Source of the DNA: an uncultured Methanolobus sp. | GTDB lineage: Archaea; Halobacteriota; Methanosarcinia; Methanosarcinales; Methanosarcinaceae | DNA: 64,000 nt | Reading direction: 5' to 3' | Assembly: GCF_963665675.1 (NCBI RefSeq) | Contig: NZ_OY762426.1 | Coordinates: 620,001-684,000, forward strand | Part shown: piece after piece, positions 1 through 7,732 of the stretch | Layout: the number at the start of each line of letters is the position of its first letter | Position numbering within the stretch: position 1 is the stretch's first letter | Position numbers and translations under genes: made by a program | The notes under the pieces: model-generated | What the model was told of the DNA's origin: nothing | Database searches by the model: none | Seen by the model: only the letters and a program-made list of their open reading frames with translations

Positions 1-172
1 GCCATTCTTAATATCTCCGCATATTCTGTGCGCGGTAATGTCCAATTGAACTAGTGATTGTATGATATTCTATAAATACTTTTCGCATACGCACTTTATT
101 TAAGAGAAATGAAATGAACAAAAGAGAAAATGAATGCATATTTTGAGTGCATGTTCAGGAAAAGCATTATAC

Positions 173-583
173 TTAAAATGCACTGCTGAACTTATGTTGC
201 AGAACACGTATCAGAAACATACTGGCAATCATGCACACTGCAAGAGCTGAAACAACCTGATCAGCGCCAATCTGTGTAATGCCACCGCCAATAGCAAACC
301 TGACACCACTAAAAAATGCCGTTGCAGAGAAAGTAGCGACCAGACTTATGATTGCTCCTCCCACAAGGGAACCTATATAATCCGCACCTCTTGATTCAAA
401 ATAGACAGAGCCTGCTATAAAAATCACTGCAAATATAAGAAGCATCGCAGCCATCGGAACATCAAGACCACTTGTTGCCATACTCATAAGCCCAAATGCC
501 ACACCGATCATGAAAACTGCCATGGTGGTTGAAACAATCAGTGCCTGCACAAATGGATTTTCAGTATTTACATCCATATTCAT
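173..583 (-). CDS. Small hydrophobic membrane protein, function unknown
   Basis: A 136-residue protein with about four predicted membrane segments (roughly residues 12-34, 43-62, 68-92 and 105-128) joined by short loops, and only a short polar N-terminus. I do not recognise the family. The start (ATG at 583, or ATG at 577) lies just after a TATA-like element at 601-618 on the coding strand, so the mRNA would be nearly leaderless, although a weak ribosome site (ggactggg) also lies directly before it. It stands alone, facing away from the mfn operon, with a candidate structured RNA upstream on the same strand. No enzymatic motif is visible. Confidence 0.6.
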   Translation of the reverse strand: MNMDVNTENPFVQALIVSTTMAVFMIGVAFGLMSMATSGLDVPMAAMLLIFAVIFIAGSVYFESRGADYIGSLVGGAIISLVATFSATAFFSGVRFAIGGGITQIGADQVVSALAVCMIASMFLIRVLQHKFSSAF

Positions 584-600
584 CCCAGTCCTCTATCGGT

Positions 601-618
601 AATCATAGTATATAGTCA
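601..618 (-). promoter_or_regulatory. TATA-containing element shared with the 974-987 promoter
   Basis: On the minus strand this reads TGACTATATACTATGATT. A near-identical element (TGATTATATACTATGAT) occurs at 971-987. Each lies about 25 nt before a probable minus-strand transcription start: the membrane protein here, and the candidate RNA there. The shared 17-bp core is longer than a TATA box alone needs, so a common regulator is possible (inference). Confidence 0.45.
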
Positions 619-754
619 TTTTTAATATAAAGTGAAAATACATATACAGGCATTGAAGCAAAGTACACGTAACATGTCACATGTGATATAAAACTATGAC
701 AGAAATGACACGCAGAATTATTAAAATGAAAACAACTATTATGAAGAAAGGAGA

Positions 755-950
755 GTAAACCATTGCACCCCGCACGTACCAAAAACGCAACGGTTCTTTA
801 ATCTCCTACTCACTCGCTTCCGATACGGGTCTCTTTTCTTTATGGAAGTAGTATCTTATCGGACAAAAGACACTACTTTTGTACCCCCACCGTTAACCGG
901 TTAAACCCGGCTCCAACCCAACGCGCCTTAACCGGGACATAAATTCCCAG
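755..950 (-). ncRNA. Candidate structured non-coding RNA
   Basis: A GC-richer island inside an AT-rich gap of 570 bp that has no convincing gene. Read on the minus strand it begins about 25 nt after a TATA box and contains, in order: a GGGA/TCCC hairpin near 945-931; an AGCCGG/CCGGTT hairpin with a 6-nt loop that runs into a TTAACCGGTTAA palindrome; an 8-bp stem GTAGTGTC/GATACTAC that competes with a perfect ACAAAAG/CTTTTGT hairpin; CCGATA in that loop able to pair with downstream TATCGG, a possible pseudoknot; and a terminal 9-bp stem, AACCGTTGC (787-795) with GCAATGGTT (758-766), followed by a pyrimidine-rich tail. One frame is long but is broken by TAA and TAG and has no good start, which argues against a protein. 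It is not recognisable as 7S, RNase P or 5S RNA. Confidence 0.5.
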
Positions 951-959
951 TTTCATTTA

Positions 960-990
960 TTCTGATAGTTATCATAGTATATAATCAGAA
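960..990 (-). promoter_or_regulatory. Promoter with inverted repeat flanking a TATA box
   Basis: A perfect 7-bp inverted repeat, TTCTGAT (960-966) and ATCAGAA (984-990), encloses a minus-strand TATA box (TTATATACT, about 975-983). The predicted start of transcription, near 953, coincides with the 5' end of the structured RNA. A symmetrical site around a TATA box is a typical place for a repressor to bind (inference). Confidence 0.45.
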
Positions 991-1155
991 TTCGATGAAA
1001 TTTATCATGCCAGTTCAAATTTTAACGTTATTTTAATTTAATACGCCATTAAAACCAAGGGCTTGAAATGTACAAATTAATTGTACTACAAAATCTCATT
1101 GCGGCACGAATATTAATAGCAAAGGATATATCAAATAAATACAGTTGCATCCAGC

Positions 1156-2085
1156 ATGAGAATACTGCTTGCAGAATACGCAATGGGAATAGGACTGGAA
1201 GGGACCTTGCTGCTTGAGGGCAAAGCAATGTTAAGTACACTTGCCAATAGTTTCTCACGCCTGGGACATGATGTGACCTATCTTACTGCGGAAAGCAGGC
1301 TGAAATGCGGAAAAGATGTGATATCTGATGAAAGCACATTCACGGAGAAACTTGAGGAGACAGCAAAGGAAAACGATGCGGCACTTGTCATAGGCCCTGA
1401 TGAGTTGCTGGGAAACCTTACGGATATTATAGAAAATAAAACTGTTAATCTGGGTTGTTCTCCGGAATCAGTACGGCTTTGTGCTGACAAACTTACCTGT
1501 ACGAAAATACTTAAGTCAAATTCAATTGCCGTGCCGGAGATAATAAATAATTACTCCAAAGGAAACTATGTCATTAAACCAAGATTTGGCTGTGCTTCCG
1601 AAGGTGTCAGACTCAAACCTGCTGAAAAAACGGATGATCGGATTGATGAGTACATTGCAACCGAATATATTGAGGGGGAACACCTCAGTGTAAGTATGAT
1701 ATGCGGTCAAAAGTCCCTCCCCTTAAGCCTGAACAGGCAGTTGATAAATATAAAGAAAGAAAATGACGGAACTTTTTTTGACTACAAGGGAAATCAGGTG
1801 CCATACAAAGCTGACTTTGAAAAAGAAGCATTTGACACAGCAAAGAAAACAGTCGAAGCCCTTGGATGTAATGGGTATGTGGGAATTGATATAGTATATG
1901 GAGACAAAACATATGTGGTAGATGTGAATCCACGACCTACTACTGCAATATTCGGACTTGTCAGAACCCTTGGATGCGAGATAGGAGACTTATTACTTAT
2001 GAACATGTTTGGAGAACTTCCTGAATCGGTTGAGCTTAACGGGGAATGTTCTTTCACCAAAGATGACATTGAGGACATCATATGA
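1156..2085 (+). CDS. mfnD: Tyramine--L-glutamate ligase (ATP-grasp), MfnD
   Basis: A 309-residue ATP-grasp enzyme that in methanofuran biosynthesis joins the gamma-carboxyl of glutamate to tyramine. Visible features are the ATP-grasp nucleotide-binding segment (NYVIKPRFGCASEGV, about residues 136-150) and the metal-binding end (YVGIDIVYGDKTYVVDVNPRPTT, about 241-263, given here only as landmarks), with the N-terminal domain before them. The ATG at 1156 lies about 25 nt after a TATA box (ggatatatca, about 1123-1132), so the message is probably leaderless. It overlaps mfnF by 4 bp (ATGA), and the order mfnD-mfnF-mfnE fits the methanofuran pathway. Family assignment is strong from sequence character and context. 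Confidence 0.88.
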   Translation: MRILLAEYAMGIGLEGTLLLEGKAMLSTLANSFSRLGHDVTYLTAESRLKCGKDVISDESTFTEKLEETAKENDAALVIGPDELLGNLTDIIENKTVNLGCSPESVRLCADKLTCTKILKSNSIAVPEIINNYSKGNYVIKPRFGCASEGVRLKPAEKTDDRIDEYIATEYIEGEHLSVSMICGQKSLPLSLNRQLINIKKENDGTFFDYKGNQVPYKADFEKEAFDTAKKTVEALGCNGYVGIDIVYGDKTYVVDVNPRPTTAIFGLVRTLGCEIGDLLLMNMFGELPESVELNGECSFTKDDIEDII

Positions 2086-3071
2086 GAATAATAGGGATCG
2101 ATATTGGCGGTGCTAATACAAAAATAGCATCTGCCGACGGAAAAATCATAGAACTACATTACGTCCCACTATGGAAAGATACTACACTGCCGGAATCGCT
2201 GGAGGATATTGCCGCTGAGCTGCAACCTGATATGGTCAGCGTGGTCATGACAGGGGAACTGGCAGACTGTTTTGAGGACAAGCTTCAGGGAATTCAGTTC
2301 ATTATGAAGTCTGTAGACGAGGCTTTTGATTGTGACATAGTATACATAGACAGCAATGGGCATTTCTACGACGGTGCAGGCAATCTGCGGGACCTTGCTG
2401 CAGCTAACTGGGCTGCATCCAGCAGGCTGATAGGATCTGAGATAGGAGACTGTATTTTCGTTGATATCGGGAGTACCACCAGTGACATAATACCCATCAA
2501 GGATGGAAAACATGTTGCGGGCCTTACAGATTTTTCAAGACTTGTGCGCAGTGAACTTTTCTATGCGGGAACACTCAGGACAAATCTTGCCTACCTGCTT
2601 GATAAAGTAAAGGTTGCAGATGGTGACTGTAACATTTCTTCCGAGCTTTTTGCAAACACTGCTGATGCATACCTGCTGCTTGAAGATATTACTGAAGAGC
2701 TGTACACCTGTGAAACTGCAGACGGAGCAGGTAAGAGCAAGACAGATGCCATGAGAAGACTGGCTAGGGTTGTCTGTGCAGACCTGACAGAGATTTCATC
2801 TGATGAGATATACAATATCGCAGTCCAGGTTAAGGAAAGACAGATAAGCCTTCTTTGTGAGACTATATCTGTTGTTGCTGAGAAGAATGGACTCAACAGA
2901 ATTGTTTCCGCAGGACTGGGAGAATTTATGATTAGGGAAGCAGCAAAAAGACTGGGGTTTGACTGTATTTCTGTCACTGAAAAATGGGGACCTGATATCT
3001 CAAAAGTCTTCCCGGCATATGCTGCAGCAAGGATACTGGAAGATGAAACTTCACAGCCTGGGAAAGAATAA
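2082..3071 (+). CDS. mfnF: Methanofuran biosynthesis condensing enzyme MfnF
   Basis: A 329-residue protein of the ASKHA/hydantoinase-like fold (older label: H4MPT-linked C1 transfer pathway protein). In methanofuran synthesis MfnF joins gamma-glutamyltyramine to the furan pyrophosphate unit. Sequence signs are the phosphate-1-type motif IGIDIGGANTK at residues 3-13, the second glycine/aspartate motif DIGSTTSDIIP at about 128-138, and an adenosine-type motif SAGLGEF near 277. It starts inside the mfnD stop (ATGA overlap), so the two are translationally coupled. Its end precedes the probable mfnE start by about 40 nt. Confidence 0.87.
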   Translation: MRIIGIDIGGANTKIASADGKIIELHYVPLWKDTTLPESLEDIAAELQPDMVSVVMTGELADCFEDKLQGIQFIMKSVDEAFDCDIVYIDSNGHFYDGAGNLRDLAAANWAASSRLIGSEIGDCIFVDIGSTTSDIIPIKDGKHVAGLTDFSRLVRSELFYAGTLRTNLAYLLDKVKVADGDCNISSELFANTADAYLLLEDITEELYTCETADGAGKSKTDAMRRLARVVCADLTEISSDEIYNIAVQVKERQISLLCETISVVAEKNGLNRIVSAGLGEFMIREAAKRLGFDCISVTEKWGPDISKVFPAYAAARILEDETSQPGKE

Positions 3072-3114
3072 AAGCTTCAGTGGAAATACTCTTGAAAAAC
3101 AGGGGGAGACTGAA

Positions 3115-3747
3115 TTGAGGACAGTTGTTAAACTGGGGGGAAGCCTGATTAAACACTCGGCTTCCATTATCGCTCACCTTGAGGAACGTTTCGGCGATAG
3201 TGAACAAGAGCATTCAATACTAATAGTCCCGGGTGGCGGTGTGTTTGCCAACTCTATTAGGGAGATCAGTAAAAAATGTTCAATCGGTGATGATGCAGCT
3301 CACTGGATGGCAATTCTTTCTATGGAACAATACGCATATTTCCTGATGGACAAGACTGGTGTCAGCTCTGTGGAGGACATACACAATGTTCCCATGGGTG
3401 TTTCTGTGCTCCTGCCATACAGGATGTTGAAGGAAACTGACAGGCTCCCGCATTCCTGGGACGTTACTTCTGATACCATAGGAGCATGGGTTGCAAAAGA
3501 AACCGGATCGCGTTTTGTGAAAGTAACGGATGTTGACGGAGTGATAGCCGATGATATTGTTCAGAAATGGATGACTGCCGTGGAACTTTCAAGGATGGGG
3601 ACCACATGCATTGACAGTTCATTGGCAGGATTTCTGATGAAGAATATTATGGATTGTGTTGTGGTTAATGGAATGTATCCAGAAAGGGTCATTGATGCCG
3701 TTATCGGAAAAAATGTTATTGGCACTCACATCAAGGGGAATATTTAA
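3115..3747 (+). CDS. mfnE: [5-(aminomethyl)furan-3-yl]methyl phosphate kinase MfnE
   Basis: An amino-acid-kinase-family enzyme that phosphorylates the aminomethylfuran phosphate intermediate to its pyrophosphate in methanofuran synthesis. Landmarks are VKLGGSLI near the start, the VPGGGVFA glycine loop, and KVTDVDGVI in the nucleotide-binding half. I chose a TTG start at 3115 because AGGGGGAGA (3101-3109) sits 5-6 nt before it and the conserved kinase domain begins at once (LRTVVKLGG). ATG codons further upstream (3043 and earlier) would add a tail overlapping mfnF with no ribosome site. From TTG the protein is 210 residues, the expected family length. Confidence 0.85.
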   Translation: MRTVVKLGGSLIKHSASIIAHLEERFGDSEQEHSILIVPGGGVFANSIREISKKCSIGDDAAHWMAILSMEQYAYFLMDKTGVSSVEDIHNVPMGVSVLLPYRMLKETDRLPHSWDVTSDTIGAWVAKETGSRFVKVTDVDGVIADDIVQKWMTAVELSRMGTTCIDSSLAGFLMKNIMDCVVVNGMYPERVIDAVIGKNVIGTHIKGNI

Positions 3748-3838
3748 ATTATATACTGCGTATGTACTGAAATCATTGACATGCTGATTTTCAGTATCAT
3801 ATTGATCATATATTACTCATACAGTAAGGAGATTCTAA

Positions 3839-4006
3839 ATGGCAAATAAAGTTGATAATTGTACTACATGCAACAAGAGCCTTGTGGAAACAGGATACGT
3901 TCGTTTCCCATGCCCTGTTTGTGGTAGAGAACTTGGAAGATGTGCAAGTTGCAGGCAGCAGAGCAATCCATACAAATGCCCTAAATGCGGCTTTACAGGA
4001 GCATAA
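3839..4006 (+). CDS. Small double zinc-finger protein (HVO_2753 type)
   Basis: A 55-residue protein with four CxxC pairs: CTTC, CPVC, CASC and CPKC, spaced as two zinc-binding knuckles (C8/C11 with C25/C28; C36/C39 with C47/C50). It ends 10 nt before the aEF1-beta gene, an association I recall from haloarchaea, where HVO_2753-family zinc-finger proteins occur next to the same elongation factor. A good ribosome site (aaggag) precedes the ATG. The role is unproven; small archaeal proteins of this kind have been linked to nucleic-acid or protein binding. A promoter (TATA-like catatatta) lies about 30 nt upstream. Confidence 0.85.
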   Translation: MANKVDNCTTCNKSLVETGYVRFPCPVCGRELGRCASCRQQSNPYKCPKCGFTGA

Positions 4007-4016
4007 GGTGATTTAG

Positions 4017-4286
4017 ATGGGAGAAGTTGCAGCAACAATGAAGATCATGCCTACTGGCGTTGATGTAGACATCGAGAAACTTAAGGACGATGTTATCGCA
4101 GTACTTCCTGAAGGCGCAGAATACGGTACTCATGAAATAGAACCTGTTGCATTCGGACTTAAGGCAATCGTCATGGTAGTCATTGTAGGTGACATCGAGG
4201 GCGGTACCGAAAAGGTAGAAGAGGCCTTTGCAGCAGTAGAAGGCGTCGAGAGTGTTACAGTAACAGATGTCGGAAGACCTGTCTAA
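4017..4286 (+). CDS. ef1b: Elongation factor 1-beta (aEF1B)
   Basis: An 89-residue guanine-nucleotide exchange factor for aEF1A, which regenerates GTP-bound EF1A during translation. The whole protein matches the archaeal ferredoxin-like EF1-beta domain: strand-forming VAATMKIMPTGVDVDIE at the start, HEIEPVAFGLKAIVMV in the middle and the C-terminal VESVTVTDVGR strand. Length is normal for archaea. It forms a two-gene operon with the zinc-finger protein before it (10-nt gap, ribosome site ggtgat). Confidence 0.93.
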   Translation: MGEVAATMKIMPTGVDVDIEKLKDDVIAVLPEGAEYGTHEIEPVAFGLKAIVMVVIVGDIEGGTEKVEEAFAAVEGVESVTVTDVGRPV

Positions 4287-4336
4287 ACCTCTCATCAACT
4301 CTTTTTTTATTCATTTTCCAACTTTGTAATTTTATT

Positions 4337-4408
4337 GGGCTCGTAGATCAGGGGGAGATCGTTACGTTCGCAACGTAAAGGCCGCGGGTTCAAATCCCGC
4401 CGGGTCCA
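4337..4408 (+). tRNA. tRNA-Ala (anticodon CGC)
   Basis: All four arms fold: acceptor GGGCTCG/CGGGTCC, D-stem GATC/GATC, anticodon stem TTACG/CGTAA with loop TTCGCAA (anticodon CGC), and T-stem GCGGG/CCCGC with loop TTCAAAT. The acceptor carries the G3:U70 pair, the alanine identity element. The discriminator is A and CCA is not encoded. The gene lies 22 bp before the outer end of the CRISPR array. Confidence 0.96.
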
Positions 4409-4430
4409 GTGAGAGAAGGTTGGATGGCAT

Positions 4431-5598
4431 GTTTAATAAACCTCAGAGGTCTGGTTTTGACCACTCCGCAATCTCGTGTAAGTTCTAAAAGAGCAAGTTT
4501 CAATCCCTCTAAGGTCTGATTTTAACATGGTTCGCATTATAAATGATTTAATTGAAAACGTGTTTCAATCCCTCTAAGGTCTGATTTTAACACAGGTGTG
4601 CTTGAATATCAAATGGCACTTGCCAGTAGTTTCAATCCCTCTAAGGTCTGATTTTAACCTGATGCGTTTGACGCCATATCAAACTTCACGCGCAATGTAC
4701 CTGAAAAGTTTCAATCCCTCTAAGGTCTGATTTTAACGTGGTAGATCTGCACATCTTGAAGGAGGATATGCAGCGTTTCAATCCCTCTAAGGTCTGATTT
4801 TAACGTTATATCCTATTATTTCATAGTTGATTAGTTCTGCGTTTCAATCCCTCTAAGGTCTGATTTTAACGTAGGTGCTAATATTACTGATTTCAGTACT
4901 TCTTTTGTGTTTCAATCCCTCTAAGGTCTGATTTTAACTTCACTGTCGGTATCTCAAAACAAGCAAACGTGAGCGTTTCAATCCCTCTAAGGTCTGATTT
5001 TAACCCGCCTAAAAACGGTATCAGGGCGGCCAATTGTATGTTTCAATCCCTCTAAGGTCTGATTTTAACCCAATCGATGGAATCTGTCATGGATTACATG
5101 AAAACAGTTTCAATCCCTCTAAGGTCTGATTTTAACTGGTTAAGAGGGGATGCACCACAGGGTGCAGATGATGTTTCAATCCCTCTAAGGTCTGATTTTA
5201 ACATCCGAGGGGCTAAGCTACCGACGTACTAACATGTGTTTCAATCCCTCTAAGGTCTGATTTTAACTCTACCTGCTGATCCTTATTCAACTGTCACGTA
5301 TCCGGTTTCAATCCCTCTAAGGTCTGATTTTAACGTTCATCATGAACACCGAAATTGTATCATTCGACGCGTTTCAATCCCTCTAAGGTCTGATTTTAAC
5401 GCATACGTCGACATGCTATCGAGAGCACCCGCAAGCGTTTCAATCCCTCTAAGGTCTGATTTTAACAGTAATGCGGTTTTGTGGAAATCTGGCCGGAGGT
5501 CGGTTTCAATCCCTCTAAGGTCTGATTTTAACATATACTGTTGGCAGTAAAGAGACCTTACAAAACGGGTTTCAATCCCTCTAAGGTCTGATTTTAAC
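4431..5598 (-). CRISPR. CRISPR array, type I-B, 17 perfect repeats plus one degenerate
   Basis: Seventeen identical 30-nt repeats (plus strand GTTTCAATCCC... ending GATTTTAAC) start at 4497, 4562, 4629, 4708, 4775, 4841, 4909, 4975, 5040, 5107, 5173, 5238, 5305, 5371, 5437, 5503 and 5569. Spacers are 35-38 nt, except the one at 4659-4707, which is 49 nt. A degenerate repeat at 4431-4461 is separated from the first perfect one by a normal 35-nt spacer. On the minus strand each repeat ends in ATTGAAAC, the usual 8-nt crRNA handle, so the array is read leftward from the leader at 5599-5800 and the degenerate copy is the old trailer end. Cas6 from this locus is the likely processing enzyme. Confidence 0.97.
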
Positions 5599-5800
5599 CA
5601 AGCCGGTTTTGGATCATTTCAGGCTATTTTCGCTTGCATTTGTTGAAATGCGAAAACATATTGGAAATTAGCTTGGCACTGATTTACTGATTGAAAATAA
5701 GAATTTAATACTATTTTAAATCGACTCTTTGACGATAATAAAAATTCAGGATTTCGTGGAACTCTGATTTGGATGAGGGTATATAAAGATCCACGAAAAG
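5599..5800 (-). promoter_or_regulatory. CRISPR leader and array promoter
   Basis: An AT-rich stretch of about 200 bp between cas2 and the first (newest) repeat. On the minus strand a consensus TATA box TTTATATA lies at about 5780-5787, 14 nt beyond the cas2 stop, which predicts array transcription from near 5757. An 8-bp inverted repeat, TTCGTGGA (5753-5760) and TCCACGAA (5790-5797), flanks this promoter. Closer to the first repeat there is a second inverted repeat, TTTTCGC (5627-5633) and GCGAAAA (5650-5656), overlapping a GCATTT/AAATGC hairpin. No ORF is present. Confidence 0.8.
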
Positions 5801-6064
5801 TCAGATTATTGAATCAATCTCGGCTTTTCTGGTACCTAATTCATCAAAGCCAAAATACTTTTTATCTCTGACATGATAAATAAATATGCAATCGAGATCA
5901 TCGTCTATCAGTTCCTTGAGTCTGGAACGCACTTTCATATATTCCGCTTTTGTAAGCTCTCCCTCAAAAACACTGTTCTGCACCCAGTTAAGATATTGTT
6001 TCAGAAAAATACGTATTTTGTTCAGCCTTTCTGTCCCCGCATCATAAACTATAATCACGTACAT
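5801..6064 (-). CDS. cas2: CRISPR adaptation protein Cas2
   Basis: An 87-residue Cas2, the dimeric ferredoxin-fold partner that bridges two Cas1 dimers during spacer integration. The first beta strand MYVIIVYDAG carries the conserved aspartate (D8), and the middle segment NSVFEGELTKAEY is typical. Length is normal. It starts 1 nt after the cas1 stop, so the two are co-transcribed and probably coupled. It is the last cas gene before the leader. Confidence 0.95.
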   Translation of the reverse strand: MYVIIVYDAGTERLNKIRIFLKQYLNWVQNSVFEGELTKAEYMKVRSRLKELIDDDLDCIFIYHVRDKKYFGFDELGTRKAEIDSII

Positions 6065-6065
6065 T

Positions 6066-7067
6066 TTACCACCACATAATCAGAGGTTTGTATTCTTCGT
6101 CATCAAGTACATGCTTTGATAATTTGTAAAGTTCCAGCCTAATTAGCCTTTTATATGACACATTGCGCTTCAAACCTTTATGTTTGATAGTTGTACCCAA
6201 TTTATCATTGTACTCCTGCAAAAATATCTTTTTGCCTTTTTCACTCAGCAACATATCTCCAATCTCGCCTCTGAAGCAGTTGTCATCCAGCATATTTTTG
6301 TTCACAAGTTTTAGTATAATCCTGTCGATTATTATGGGTTTGAAGATCTCACTGACATCAAGGGCAAGGGAAAAACGGCGTTCAAAAGGCTCGTGCAGGT
6401 AGGAAATGGTAGGGTTTAGCTGGGTGTTGTATATCTCGGAAAGCACAGTCGTGTACAGCAATGAATTACCAAAACTTATGAGTGTATTCATTTTGTTTCC
6501 CGGGGGACGGCGTGTTCGTGTTACAATTCGGTATTCCTCAGGAAATATTTCATCAAGAGCACTGTAGTAGATATTGCGTATCCGCCCTTCCACATTCATC
6601 ATCTGAGGTATGGATACGGATTCGGGAAGGCGGAGTATCTCTGATTCAATTGAAGCTATGTGCTCATTCATCTGTTCCTGAATGTCCTCTTTGTTCCTCG
6701 AATAGTACCCCAGGTTCTTGAGGATATTACCACAGGCACCCTCAATGAATTTCCCTGCGATTAACATTCGGTTATCTTTATCAAGATAATGAGAAGCCTG
6801 CTGTATCACGAGGTCGCCACTTATCAAAGTCTCCCTGGGGTACATGCTGCCTTCGTAGAAACCGTAGTAGTTGAAGAAGTGTATTGGGATCCCGTTTTTT
6901 GAAAGGTATGACACGACACCTGATGAGAATGATAATCTCCCGTATGCGTAGATAGAATATATTTTGTTTACAGGTAAAGCACGCTTTTCTTCCTTGTTTT
7001 CAAAATAGACTGTGTTTTCTTTTCGCTTTAAGATTCCATCCTGAAGGATATAATAATCTGTTTTCAT
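6066..7067 (-). CDS. cas1: CRISPR integrase Cas1 (type I-B)
   Basis: The metal-dependent integrase that inserts new spacers at the leader end. About 333 residues: an N-terminal beta domain ([19 protein letters not shown]), then the all-helical catalytic domain with a conserved glutamate near [11 protein letters not shown] and the histidine segment [23 protein letters not shown] chose ATG 7067 because GGAGAAGG lies 6-10 nt before it; an ATG six codons upstream (7085) would simply translate that ribosome site as MRRRNK. The order cas4-cas1-cas2 is the standard adaptation module. Confidence 0.95.
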   Translation of the reverse strand: MKTDYYILQDGILKRKENTVYFENKEEKRALPVNKIYSIYAYGRLSFSSGVVSYLSKNGIPIHFFNYYGFYEGSMYPRETLISGDLVIQQASHYLDKDNRMLIAGKFIEGACGNILKNLGYYSRNKEDIQEQMNEHIASIESEILRLPESVSIPQMMNVEGRIRNIYYSALDEIFPEEYRIVTRTRRPPGNKMNTLISFGNSLLYTTVLSEIYNTQLNPTISYLHEPFERRFSLALDVSEIFKPIIIDRIILKLVNKNMLDDNCFRGEIGDMLLSEKGKKIFLQEYNDKLGTTIKHKGLKRNVSYKRLIRLELYKLSKHVLDDEEYKPLIMWW

Positions 7068-7107
7068 CTTGTTCCTTCTCCTCATCCGTGATTGAAATTA
7101 AACAAAA

Positions 7108-7677
7108 TCAATCCTCACTCCCTTCCCCGCAGAAGCAGAACTCAAAATACGCACACTTAGGACAGATACGTATGCGTTTGGGATGCGGCATCCTGCCGGT
7201 GACGATCTGTTCAATTCCCCTGATGTCATCCTCGATGTTCTTTTCATCATCCGGTGTCAGTTCTAAATCTTTTGTCAGGTTCAGCAGCGGATAGTTCATA
7301 ACACCTCTGGCCTCAATTCCTCTTTTTCTGAGGTAGTAGAGGTAGTACAACATCTGACGCAGGTGAGCATCCTCCATCTTTTTTGTCTTCTTGATCTCGT
7401 GAAGCTCCATGATACCATTGTGCTGTTTCACAAAGTCAATACTGATGGTGTTGTCTATTGTGACTTCCTTTTTGTTTCTGGTGTACCGCTCTTCATGCAG
7501 CTGTTTGCCGATATTGACGTTCTCATGTTCATGCTCAAGAGCGATGTTGTGGGAGAAAAGCCATAGCTTAGTGTGGCAGATGTGGTAGTAGTTGATTTTC
7601 ACACCGGTTATTTTCATGTGGGGAGTGAGAGAATGGTCTGATGTTGAATTTTGTGTGGGTGAGTTGGAGTTTGTCAT
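7108..7677 (-). CDS. cas4: CRISPR exonuclease Cas4 (RecB-like)
   Basis: A 189-residue PD-(D/E)xK nuclease that trims prespacers and helps select the PAM. Four cysteines for the iron-sulfur cluster are visible: one in YHICHTKLW near the N-terminus, and CPKCAYFEFCFC at the end. The nuclease core includes TISIDFVKQHNGIMELHEIKKTKK. The first 20 residues are low in conserved features, and an internal ATG at 7617 (MKITGVKINYYH) may be the true start. A TATA-like tract (aatataatta, about 7711-7720) before the gene suggests the adaptation genes can be transcribed separately from cas3. Confidence 0.93.
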   Translation of the reverse strand: MTNSNSPTQNSTSDHSLTPHMKITGVKINYYHICHTKLWLFSHNIALEHEHENVNIGKQLHEERYTRNKKEVTIDNTISIDFVKQHNGIMELHEIKKTKKMEDAHLRQMLYYLYYLRKRGIEARGVMNYPLLNLTKDLELTPDDEKNIEDDIRGIEQIVTGRMPHPKRIRICPKCAYFEFCFCGEGSED

Positions 7678-7732
7678 GATACAGAGATTTTTAGATTGAT
7701 GTTTTTAATTATATTAGAACTACTGATATTTG

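Noticed and set aside
1..45. Possible start of a leftward gene running off the window (TTG at 45)
   Set aside because: Only 15 codons, no ribosome site, TTG start; a TATA-like stretch at 75-82 is suggestive but not enough.
755..950. A pyrrolysine-containing protein read through TAG in the candidate RNA region
   Set aside because: The same frame also contains TAA and lacks a credible start codon, so an RNA explains it better.
5340..5534. A 64-codon frame inside the CRISPR array
   Set aside because: It simply translates three repeats (LKSDLRGIET recurring) and two spacers.
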